NCBI GenBank assembly: GCA_019693395.1
Contig: JAAMXP010003618.1
Coordinates: 1-30,405 of the forward strand
Origin: Ettlia oleoabundans
Lineage: Eukaryota > Chlorophyta > Chlorophyceae > Chlamydomonadales
Direction: 5' to 3'
Length of the DNA stretch: 30,405 nt
Made by a program: the position numbers and the translations under genes. Position 1 is the first letter of the stretch. Each line of letters begins with the position of its first letter. Below are positions 20,901 through 30,405 of the stretch, piece by piece. The notes beneath the pieces were generated by a model. That model was given only the letters and a program-made list of their open reading frames with translations. It made no database searches and had not been told where the DNA came from.

Positions 20901-22682
20901 TCGCAGACCTGCTGGTGGGTGCAGATGCTTGCCACCATGACCAATCCACCCCAACCACATAACCACCCACCACCACCGCCCCGCCGCCTTAAACCCGTAT
21001 CGCCCCGTTGTCGTCTGTCCTGACCTTGGTCTTCCGTTTCGCGCGTGTCTGCCAAAACCTTGGCCCATAATGTTGACACGAACACAGACACGGCAGCAAC
21101 ACACCCAGCCTATAATGAAATGCAAAACCCTTTGCATGCCCCATTGCAAGCCTCTTTTTGCAACCCATACCCCTGCCCCACAGCGAACGCTTTCCACCTG
21201 CAGGACGATGCCAACCCCGCCCTGAACGACCTGGTGTACAGTGTCGGCACACTGCTGCCCCCAACCCTTAGAGATGCAATTGCTGGCTTCTCCTTCACCT
21301 GCCTCCCAATGCAGCTCCATGCGGTGGGTACCGCTCAGCTGTTGCGTGCCAGGGCCTGGTGCATACTGCTGGCTGCATACGGTGCTGCAATTACATGCAT
21401 CACATGTGCTGCTGCCACTGCCTGGCTGCCGGAGTGACGTTTCTTCTGCCACCATTTCATGTCAACGATCCTGCCATGCTTTAAGAGAGAGGATAGCCAA
21501 CCCACCTGCTCCCATCCACACGCGTGTGATACTCTATGATTTTGACCCACTTGCCGTCCAGGTCTCCCTGGCTATGTTTGCCTCCTTCATCGCTCCCTTT
21601 GGCGGCTTCTTCGCATCCGGATTTAAACGGGTGAGTGCGAAGCGGATAGCTGTTGTACTGTGTGGAGGCTGCTGCTTTCCTGCTTTTCCCAGCATGATTT
21701 TACAGAGCTGACCCTGGGTAGTCATACAGCCCAAATGGCGACTCAGGTGCGCAGGTGGTCTGTCTTACTCAGTTTATGTGACTAGCTGAATGTGCATCCC
21801 GTTCGGCCGAGTTGTACTCCATGTGCCTACACGGTGCCGCAGGGCTTCAAGATCAAGGACTTTGGAGATTCAATCCCCGGGCATGGAGGCGTCACGGACC
21901 GATTCGACTGCCAGGTCAGCGCGTGCCCCTATGCTGCCATTCTGGCATACTATCTCTTTGTATGCCAGAAGCTCTTATGGGCAGGCAGTTTTAGTATGCA
22001 CACCACCAGCTTCTCATGCTGTATCCTGCTTATTATTTATGATACATTGAACACCGTGTGACCTCTCCCACCCAAACCCGCCATCCTTCAACCCACCCAG
22101 CCCACTGTGCTCATGCTGAACCTCACCCCCTTGCGTCCTCCCAGTAAGGTATTAGCCGTAAGTAACTGCCTACTGCTCAACAGCCCCTCCTGTTCTTTCT
22201 ATTCTGCCATGCAGGTGGTGATGGCTGTGTTTGCCTACATCTATTACAACAACTATGTGGCCCGACCCGCAGCCTCGGTAGCAGCAATTATGAGCTCAGC
22301 ACTCAAGCTCACACCGCTGCAGCAGGTGCTATAGTGCTTGAGTGGGTATGTTGGGTGCGTGCGTGGATTGGCGGTATTGATGAATCAAACAGCGCTGCCA
22401 TTTGGTGCAAATCTTATTTTGCGCAGCGTGTGTATCGTTAGGGATGAGGCCGTCAGCCCCGTCAGGATCTCTGTTGCCCTCCCCACTTGGGGCAATCCTC
22501 AATCCTTTGCCGCGGCTCATTCTCGCTCTTAATATCCTACCAAATCACACCTGCCACCAACTCCTTGTCCGCAGCTGGAGGTGTTAGAGCGGCTGAGCAA
22601 CGTGTTGGTGGGGCAGGAGATGCTGCCGCAGGCGCTGGGAGGCGCCATAGTCAAGCATGCTAGCCAGGCATTGACTCGATAA
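17918..22682 (+). CDS. CDS1: CDP-diacylglycerol synthase (phosphatidate cytidylyltransferase), plant type
   Basis: Fourteen exons join in phase to a complete 469-residue protein: 17918-18055, 18571-18696, 18912-19033, 19220-19342, 19639-19714, 19907-20018, 20199-20282, 20502-20566, 20831-20914, 21204-21323, 21562-21630, 21843-21914, 22215-22325 and 22575-22682. It makes CDP-diacylglycerol from phosphatidic acid and CTP for phosphatidylinositol, phosphatidylglycerol and cardiolipin synthesis. Landmarks are an Arg-rich soluble N-terminus, several membrane helices ([35 protein letters not shown]), [29 protein letters not shown] and [13 protein letters not shown]. The family signature S-x-F-K-R-x4-K-D-x-G-x2-I-P-x-H-G-G-V-x-D-R-F-D occupies residues 369-395, all catalytic residues present, and is split by an intron after Arg373. 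Length and order match the eukaryotic ER-type enzymes (Arabidopsis CDS1-3 group). The loop before LPMQLHA (exon 10) differs from land plants. Confidence 0.95.
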
Positions 22683-23483
22683 CGGCAGCATCCAAGTGGC
22701 AGGCATCAGCAGCAGCACTCCCTCATCCGTTAGATGGCCAAACGGTACCATTAATCTCCTTGACCACTGACCTCCACAGCAACCGCGGCACTTCTTGCAG
22801 CCAGCTGCTGTTGCTGCCCAGCTTGAGTGAGGCAGCCACTGCAGCGGCAGAGCACTCTGCTCTTTCTGGCTCTCTCTGGCCTACTTGTTTCACAGCGGTT
22901 TGGCACCGCTTGCCATGTTGCGCATGCACAGCAGACTTTTACTACCTCACTCGATCTTGTGTTTCTTTGCATCAATCGTTGTTTTGCTACCATTTTTGCT
23001 TGCCTAACTGTACCAGCATTCCTGTTGCAAATGTCCCGTTTGAAAACCTGCCTAGCCTGCTTCCATATGTGGTCTGATTGACTCTCGCGCTTAGACATTT
23101 AACACATCATGACAGCAATCCACAGACCGCATTGGAGGCTTGGGGCTGGCTGCTTTCACGGCAGTCGTGAACTGTATGGCAACCAGGACTACTGGATGGA
23201 GAGGGCGACGTGCGCATCATCGACTGGTTCAGGTGGTGTTGCACATATTCCGGGCCGCCAAATGCGGCAGCCGATTGTTAGCAATGATACATATAAATGA
23301 TGCTCAGTTCAGCAGCAATCCATAGGGTTTCTTATTATTATATAACAGTAAAACAGTGTTAGGCAACACCGAAAGGCAGAGGCCAGCCCTGCTAGCAGAG
23401 AATTTTCCCAGGGGAGATCCACATCTGGGCCCATGGCTCCCATGGTCGACTACCTGAGGCTGAGTTGTTGCGTGCATGGGTCT
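22683..23483. other. Convergent intergenic region, no gene seen
   Basis: This segment lies between the 3' ends of the synthase (plus) and the channel (minus). It contains both 3' UTRs and an AT-rich patch around 23320-23360. I found no TGTAA on the expected strand for either gene and no reading frame with family signal. Confidence 0.6.
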
Positions 23484-26400
23484 TCATGCGTCCATGCTGC
23501 TGCCGGAGGCTGACTGGCTTATGGAAGTCCCTGAAGCGCTGCTTGTCGCCCCTGGGAAGCTGCCATTGGTGGTCAGGGCGCGGGCCACAGCTGGGGGCAT
23601 GGCAGCTGGAGGGCTGGGCGGCAGCTCCCGGCAGTACAGCTGCTCAGTGGAGAGGAAGCCGCCGTGCGCCCTGCAGGCAGCAGTCATTGCGCAAAAGGCG
23701 TCGTGAGGAGGATTCAACGGCAAGCAGCAGCAGGAGACTATCTCAAAGTTGTTGGTCAGGCATCATAAGGCTGAGGTCAGGTCAGCCATAAACACGTCCT
23801 TCACCATTGCTGCCAGGTGTGTTGGGTACCGAACTTGCTGGTGGTTCAGTGCGCACTATAAGAGCATTTGTGGATGAGAAGGAGTTGCAAATCAGTGTCG
23901 CCAGTGTGCGGCGGCAGCAGCATGTGCATACCTGATGATTTGCTCGGCCCCCTGCAGCATCTCTGACAGCACAAAGGCCTGGCGGCTGGCCACCTGCCGG
24001 CGCAACAGCGCCTGCGCTCAGCCGGGGTTTGAGGGACAGGTGTGAGCAAAGCAGGCTGCCGCAGAGAGAGACCATTGTGGCGCAGCCAAGAACTGGCGGC
24101 AGCATTCAAAACTAGTGCTGTCTTTGGAGATGGCACATATCACGCATGCAGCCCTTCATGCACACATAAACGCCCAACCATCGTAACCCGTCCAACCATC
24201 CATCGTCCGACCCACCCACCCTGAGCGCCAACTGTGGCCCCGTGGGGGTGAACTCTGCCAACACACATCTCGCACTGATGGCCTGGTCAACGTCTGGGTG
24301 CGAGCACAGATATTCTGCAACACACGGGCAGGCATCAGAACGCAGGCCGGTAGCAGCAGTCGGCAGTTAGGACTGGGGATGCAGCTCAGCAAGCGAAGCT
24401 GATGATGCAATGCCGCGGAAATGATTGGCGTGCAGGACTTGCTGCACCTAGCGCCGGTGAACCTCGTTTATTACCCTGTTGAATTCAAGCTGCAATAATC
24501 TCACCGGTAATGCTTCTCTCAATCTGGGGCAGCAGGTCAACATCCTTGTACCGCAGGGTCAGCTGCAGCACAGCAGGCCGGGGCGGACGAAGACACAGAG
24601 GCAAGAGGTGGATTGCTGCAACACTAGCCACGCTTGCCCGAATAAGGGCAGGTCAATTAAACTGAAGCTCTTCCACTCATTGGCCGACGCCCATTCAAGT
24701 TTGCACTCACAGTTGCAGTCATGAGCGGCAGCTTGGGCAGCACGGCGCCACGCCGCAGCTTGCTCTCGTTCACGACGATCAGGTTCATCACATCCTGAGG
24801 ACAGACGGGAGCAAAATCAGCAATGTGGCCGTGAGGTTCCGTGTGCAATGGACGGTAGTGTCGCGGAGTTGGACATGCCTCAAAACGCAACAGAAACGAG
24901 GGAAGTTGGAGCAAGGGCGCCCCACGATGGGCAAATTGGGAGGTGGGGAGCAACAACAGCAGCATCAGAATACAACCCACCAAGCGATGGGTCAGCAAAC
25001 AGCGCTAAAGATGGGCCGGACAGCCAACCGTCCAACCAGTTCGCTAAGCAGGCTAATGGGCAGGCATCACACTAGCCAGTACTCAAACCATCATCCAGCC
25101 AGCCGGTCAAGTAGACGGCCAGCCAGCCACAGGCAGCCAGCGAGTGGGGGGCCACACCTTGTTGTTGATGTAGACGGGCAGCTTGTTGTCTCCACGCACC
25201 ACTGTGCGCATGGGGGCAATGTTCTCAACCACACCTGCAGCCAGAATAACACAGGGCAAGTGCACAGCCACGACATGCCAGTCTTGGAGCCTCATTTACA
25301 TCATCTGGGTGTTCCTCTCTCCATGCTGCCCTACTATAACCTGCGTAGTCACTTGCCTGACACAATGACTGAGCCGCCCATGCTCTTGATCTGTATCCTG
25401 TCACCAACAATGAAGGGTTGGGACGAGTACTGCAAGAAGGGGGTTTGGGGGTGGGGTGGGTGGGGGGTGGGTGGGGCGCAAAACAAAGAGCGCTTGATAA
25501 TAAAACGATAGTAACGACATGATTCAAGGCAGAGCGGCACCCAAGAGGCCGCCCGAACAATGCAGGGTCGGCCCACAACCAGTTGCCGCGCTGGGTGCTC
25601 ACAATCTGCAGGGCCGACACCACGTTCTGCATCGTGCTCTGGGCTGCAAAACCAACCGCAACTGCGGGGGGTGCAAATGGAAGATATGGACTGCACTGGT
25701 TGATTGAGTGCGCGTTTTGATACAAGTGCTTTCAACTCCAGATGTCAACCTTAGCCTTAGCGCAGCAGATAGCGCAGGGGCCCACAGTGCCTTCAACTGG
25801 AGCATAGAAGCAATTCCTCCACAGGCATCTGGATTGCTGTGCCACCCACCCGTGCCGATGCTGCCAACCGTGAGCAGGGGCTGTACGTTGACACCAAAGG
25901 CTGTCAGGGTGACCATGGTGGCGGTGGCAACAATGGCCTGCAGGGTGCAGCACACAGCGCAGAGCAATACGGGGCAGAGCAGTGAGGGCAGCGTGCCGCT
26001 ACCGAAGTCAAGCGCTGGTCGTGTGACCAAGTGCCAACAATCGACAATGTTTTTGCTGGCGGCTGAGCATTGTCAGGGTGGATGGCTCACATGGAAGGAA
26101 CAACTGTTGGAACAGAGTTAAAAACAAAAATTTTATGCGACTTACCCAAGACATCAGATTGCTAAAAGGCACGAGGACACGGCTGATGCTGGGCTCATCG
26201 CCACTGCAAGGAAGCACAGTTGGTACACCGTAGCGCAAGTGGTGACAATGGCAGCTGTGGACGCGATACAGTAAATGAGACGATTGTTTTGAAAACAACA
26301 TACACTGTATGACGCACTATGTATGATGCACTTGATGCAGAATAGGAATTGCATCACGCAAGCAAGTCACAGCTCCATGCCACAAAGCAGTCATGAAGTT

Positions 26401-28221
26401 GCTGAATCTGCTGCTGCAATGCTGATGCAGCGGACCATTGCAGGAGCCTGGGCAGTGCATCAAGCTCACGTGCTAATTTCCAGCTTGGACAGCACGGTGT
26501 CGAGGAAATGGTCTTTCCAAGCAATCAAGAACCAAGCCCTATAGGGGGAGATGAACAGGCACAAGCGCACGTGGATATGCATTGCAGGAAGCATGGCAAG
26601 CTTTCACAGAGGTGGAGGTGAAAGCGTGCATAGCAGCCTAAATGGCATTCCTTTTATGAAATGAGCACTGCCCCATAACGCTTCCAGGCCATCCAATGGC
26701 ATGACAGCCAGGCAATGCCCAAGATGCAGGGAGTATTCAACCTGAACACTCGCACACCCTTGTGACACCACCGGGCAGAGACTTACACAAAGACGATGAG
26801 CACCAGCTCTGAAGTGTCTTGCATCAGCTGCGCTGTGTTGTTCAGGAAGTCCAGCACCTGCGAAGCGCACAGGTCTGCAGGCAGGCAGGCAGCCAGCCAG
26901 CCAGGGCAATAGGGCTTGCAAGCAGGTATTAGTACTCAACAGAGCAAACTGCACTGGTAGCCTGCAAGTGTTAAGGCCATCTACATTATTCTGCGGCTGC
27001 TTTCCAGTGCAGTGCGACCGTGGGCTCAGCAGAGCGAGGCGCTAGTGATGAGCTTACGTGACACAGTGTGCGCCTGCGCATCCAGCTGGCTGACTGCCAC
27101 ATCAGCAAACACCGATGCCACCAGCAGGATGTAGAAGAAGCCGTACCTGCAGGGGAGGCGAGGAGTCACTTCAAAACGAAATCTCCATTGACAGCAAGGT
27201 GCTATGAGTGAAGCAGTGCTGTGGAAGGGTTGAAGGCCGCATTATCAACGGCAATAAGAGGGCGCACTCTCCAACAGCGCCCACAACACAGGATGCAGAT
27301 CACTGTGAGCCAGCAGCGTATCAACTACACACCAGGGCAGCAGGACCAGCGCAGGGCGATGCACTGATGCTAGGGCGGTGCCAAACAACAGATCCAAGCC
27401 ATTGCTGCGCCGCGTGCGCTCGTGCAGTGCCTCCAACTGCAACACACGGTAGGCGCTTTCAGGTAGTTCCATATGACTCCCACCTGACATTCTGCCAAAC
27501 GTTTCGGTAAACAACGCGTTCATGCAGTGCAATCCAGGGCAGTACAGCGGAGTGCCTGCTGTATGCTGTTTGTGCACAGTTTCAATATGTCACGCACCTT
27601 TGCCCCCACCACTGCCAGCAGTTTGTTGCCCACAACCACGGCCACCACGGTGGCGAGGATAAGGGCTGCCGACCGTATTGCTGCCTGCTGCAGCGTTAGC
27701 TGCCGCAACACCTCAAGAAGCGGCACGCCCGTGGCCTTGATCCAGGACTCGGCTGCTGCTGCTGCTATGGGCGCTGCTGCCGTGGCTGCTTTTGCCTTGC
27801 CATGCACAACACAGCTGCTGCCGCGGCGGGGTGGCGGCAGGCGCGTTGGCGCCAGCTGCCAGGCGCGTGGTGTGCTAGGCAAAGTGGCAGGGGCTGCTCC
27901 AAACTGACGTTGCTGCTCTCCAGCTGCAATTTGGGGGCATTTTGGGCATGTACCAGGCTGGGCGCAACGTGCAATGCAGCACATCAGCGGGCCAGCGTGT
28001 GGGCCTGATGCTCCGGCAAGCTGCCGCCGGTGGCGGCCGGCGCCCAAGCCTGCTGCCGTTGGCCGGCGTGCGCAGCTGCTGCCACCCATACGCCTGCTGC
28101 GATCTTCCGTGCAACCGTCTGCTGCAGCAGTTCCTGAGAGGCCAAGGTAGTTGCAACTCGGGAGGGCATGAAACCGAAACGGCCTTGCGGATGGTGTGAA
28201 ACGTATTTGCAGGCACAGCAT
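23484..28221 (-). CDS. MscS-like mechanosensitive ion channel, copy B (possibly plastid-targeted)
   Basis: Fifteen exons on the minus strand: 27598-28221 (start uncertain), 27285-27436, 27058-27146, 26787-26874, 26470-26538, 26146-26203, 25850-25937, 25603-25661, 25357-25429, 25158-25234, 24711-24794, 24505-24562, 24220-24314, 23932-24011 and 23484-23670. They give 626 residues, or 582 from the ATG at 28087-28089. An Arg/Ser/Ala-rich N-terminus resembles a chloroplast transit peptide. Membrane helices follow (AALILATVVAVVVGNKLLAVV, GFFYILLVASVFAD, LVLIVFVAWFLIAW, ATATMVTLTAFGV), then the pore helix of the MscS family (VGSIGTVAVGFAAQSTMQNV), the beta domain (PFIVGDRIQI, GVVENIAPMRTVVRG, LPVYINNK, LIVVNESK) and the alpha/beta cytoplasmic domain ending EQIIRAHGGFLS. 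MscS channels open under membrane tension and release ions; the algal relative MSC1 sits in the chloroplast envelope. Intron 25235-25356 uses a GC donor. Confidence 0.85.
25351..25356 (-). other. GC donor splice site (GC-AG intron) in channel copy B
   Basis: On the minus strand exon 25357-25429 ends GTGTCAG before GCAAGT, the exact GC-AG donor consensus. Joining to the acceptor at 25235 completes the glycine of SGVVENIAPMRT in phase, as MscS homology requires; a GT donor here would break the beta domain. Confidence 0.8.
25439..25476. repeat. G-rich tract with quadruplex potential
   Basis: The plus strand has at least six runs of three or more G separated by one to three T. On the transcribed minus strand it is the C-rich pyrimidine tract just upstream of the CAG acceptor for exon 25357-25429, which probably explains it. 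Confidence 0.7.
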
Positions 28222-28601
28222 AAAGAACAGTCCTGCAGGCTGGTTACAAGAGTCGGTTCCTGACTTTGGTGTGCCGGACCGGACGTAAGAGGCGGCACCT
28301 CGTATTGAGATCGAAGTACCCGAGATTTGGCAGACCAATTGAGCCTCGATTGCATGCAGAGCAGGGTTTGATCGACCAATGGCCGCCTGACGGTAAACTC
28401 TTGCTGGCGCTATGGCGCCGCCCGCCAAGGAGCCTACCGGCCAATACCGCACTCTCCACCAGCAGACTTACAATGTCGTCATTAACAAGCGGTAAGAAGT
28501 CCCCAAATCACATTAAAGGTTTCGTCCGTAGCTAATAGATAATCTGCATAATTTACGTCACTCGTCAGTCATTCTGGTTTCCTGGCGACGACAGTGGCGC
28601 T
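28222..28601 (-). other. Intergenic segment between the tandem channel genes
   Basis: About 380 bases separate the stop codon of copy A from the first plausible ATG of copy B. The segment must hold the 3' UTR of A and the promoter and 5' UTR of B. The reading frame of B's first exon stays open up to 28452 (ATG), so an even longer N-terminus is formally possible. Confidence 0.5.
28468..28472 (-). promoter_or_regulatory. Candidate TGTAA polyadenylation signal for channel copy A
   Basis: TGTAA on the minus strand about 130 bases beyond the copy A stop codon (28602-28604). Confidence 0.4.
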
Positions 28602-30261
28602 TCACTGAGACATAACTTTGCCGCCGTTGGCTGGCACCTGGTCGGCAGCCCCAGATTCCTGCAGGGCGGGGCTGGGGGGCAGGCCTCGGCCCAGCCTCTC
28701 CTCAACAGCCAGGAAGCAGCCACGCTCCCTGCAGAGGGAAATTGGTATCGAAACCCGGTTGATTTACAACGGCAACGAGTTGTGGCAAAAGCTATTGCCA
28801 TGATGCTGCTGCATCTCACATTCCTGCAACAGACAGATGCCAGAATAAGGCACGTGCTATCAAGGTTATTTCACTGTCAATGCAACGCTAGCCTGTCACT
28901 GAGGAGCGGCATCGTGCACCTGGCTATCTGCTCTGCTCCACGCAGCAAGTCAGCCAAGACGAGCGGCTGCCGAGCCACTGCCCGCCTGTGCAGCACCGCC
29001 TGCGAATGGCAAGAACAGCGTTGGGAGCGAATCAGCTGTGTTATTCATGTCACGCAAGTGCAACTGCGTTGCATCTGCTCAATGTCTCACACCTGGTAGC
29101 TGCTAGCCCGGCGTCGCACAGTGCAATGGCACACTGCAGGCTCACAACTCAAGCCACACTGTCACTTCCACACGCAGCTCTATTGTGTTCCAGCGTCCAT
29201 GTGCCTGCCCAACTGTCCCACAAACATAGATGGACGTCTTCACCCACCCACCTTGATGCTCAGCTGTGGCCCAGAAGTCGTCAACTCTGACAGCACGCAG
29301 CGTGGGCCCCCCAGGTTGAGGTCAATGTCTGGGTGGTTGCGCAGAAAATCTGCGGACAATTACAGACAAGGGGCAGGCGCCCATGGACAAGTACGCTTTC
29401 CCAGCATGAGAACACAAACGTACAGCTGTGTAATCGCATCGCAGATGAACTCACAGCATGGCAAGCCATCTGCAGAGGCGACATCCCCGAGTCACAAAAC
29501 TGCCTAGCGGCTTTGCAGCGCAACAGCGGCTGCTATAGGCTGGTGCAGTATGCGAGCACAGTCTGCACAGGCTGCAGGCTGGGAGGAAGCAAAGAGGCGG
29601 CCTTGGGCCAGCATTGGTGAACCGCCATGATAAGCCACAGCACCACACACCTGTGATGCTCTTCTCAATTTCTGGCAACTGATCCATGTCTTGGTACCTC
29701 ATGGTCAGCTGCAGCACACCAACGAGAGAGCAAAGGACTGATCCTGCTGTTTCAGCTGCAACTCATGTGTATATGGAGCTGATAGTAGCCTTCATATTGT
29801 ATATTCCTCCTCAAATGGGGCCTCCTTTGCCAAATTACAATGTATGCAACATAATCCGACTTTCCTCGTCCAGCCAGCTTCTGCAACTACCTAGCCCACC
29901 AGCGCACCCCTCACCGTGGTGCTAATGGCCTGCCCAGGCAACACACTGTCACGCCGGTTCTTGCTCTCGTTCACCACAATCAGGTTCATCACGTCCTGAA
30001 GAGGCAAGAGGAAGAGCAGGCAGGCAAGAGCAGGTGGGCAGACAAAAAAGGCAGGCAGGCAGGCAAGAAGGCAACGAGGAAAACCACATTCGCGAGACAA
30101 GCTTTATAACAAGGCAAAACCAGTCTTACGGTTGGCAACCTTGTGTGCATGACGAGTCAGGCAGCCAGGCACTGGGAGCCGCACCTTGTTGTTTATGTAT
30201 ATGGGCAGCTTGTCTCCCCCTCGGATCACGGTCCGCATGGGAGCAATGTGCTCCACAATGC
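28602..30261 (-). CDS. MscS-like mechanosensitive ion channel, copy A (partial, 5' part off window)
   Basis: Six exons on the minus strand, 30185-30261, 29915-29995, 29651-29708, 29252-29349, 28920-28999 and 28602-28728, encode the C-terminal half of a channel parallel to copy B. They give GIVEHIAPMRTVIRGGDKLP, IYINNK, DVMNLIVVNESKNRRDSV, LTMRYQDMDQLPEIEKSIT, DFLRNHPDIDL, LRGAEQIARERGCFLAVEE and a stop after KVMSQ. Exon lengths against copy B are 77/77, 81/84, 58/58, 98/95, 80/80 and 127/187, with the same intron phases, so one gene is a duplicate of the other. The pore helix and membrane segments would lie right of the window; 30262-30405 is intron. The C-terminal tail is 20 residues shorter than in copy B. 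No break is seen, so it is probably functional. Confidence 0.82.
30050..30066. repeat. GGCA tetranucleotide repeat
   Basis: Four GGCA units in the intron between exons 29915-29995 and 30185-30261 of channel copy A, among further GGCA/GCAG-rich sequence (30011-30080). Similar GGCA/GCCA runs occur at 26878-26899 in copy B. Confidence 0.8.
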
Positions 30262-30405
30262 CTGCAGCCAGCAGCGGCAAGTGCCTCAAATGCCGGGTAG
30301 CAAGCTCTGCACCAGCATGCATATCCTGCATCTACACATCCCAGTGGGCATCTGCCACGCCAAAGCTGGTGAGAAGGGCACTGGTGTTTGGGGGTGGGGT
30401 GGGGG

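Noticed and set aside
24825..25511. 228-codon plus-strand frame across the channel gene
   Set aside because: Antisense to well-supported channel exons and introns, with low-complexity His/Ser/Gln composition and no family motif.
1..30405. Transposon, viral insertion, CRISPR array or gene cluster
   Set aside because: No transposase, reverse transcriptase, long terminal repeats, spaced direct repeats or co-functional cluster seen on either strand; the genes are ordinary nuclear housekeeping types.

Overview
This is a stretch of nuclear DNA from an intron-rich eukaryote, most likely a chlorophyte green alga. The evidence is many short introns with GT-AG (rarely GC-AG) borders, GC-rich coding sequence with CAG/poly-Gln runs, TGTAA elements behind several stop codons (the green-algal polyadenylation signal), a plant-type CDP-diacylglycerol synthase, an ADNT1-type carrier and MscS-like channels with a transit-peptide-like N-terminus. 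I could not identify the species. All gene models were built by hand, by joining reading-frame segments at splice sites that keep phase and protein-family continuity.

Layout: (1) 603-2851, minus: mitochondrial adenine-nucleotide carrier (ADNT1 type), 3' end beyond the left edge. (2) 3618-11264, plus: a 16-exon GEN1/SEND1-type Rad2/XPG nuclease (Holliday-junction resolvase family) with a very long, Gln-rich, disordered C-terminal tail, sharing a divergent promoter region with the carrier. (3) 11265-12538: 3' UTR of the nuclease plus a stretch I could not assign. (4) 12539-15751, plus: an unrecognised multi-repeat protein, possibly with divergent AP2/ERF-like repeats, whose middle does not resolve into one reading frame. 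(5) 16422-17435, minus: complete 100-residue co-chaperonin Cpn10, convergent with gene 4. (6) 17918-22682, plus: complete 14-exon CDP-diacylglycerol synthase, divergent from Cpn10. (7) 23484-28221, minus: a 15-exon MscS-like mechanosensitive channel. (8) 28602-30261, minus: the C-terminal half of a second, paralogous MscS-like channel, in tandem with the first and continuing past the right edge.

The genes do not form a pathway. They cover mitochondrial transport and folding, DNA repair, phospholipid synthesis and membrane-tension sensing, as is normal for a nuclear chromosome. I see no mobile element, CRISPR array, RNA gene or biosynthetic cluster. The points most worth a second look are the repeat-built protein at 12.5-15.8 kb, the candidate SUMO- and PCNA-binding motifs in the nuclease tail, the tandem channel pair, and two GC-AG introns that hide or trim family-essential exons.
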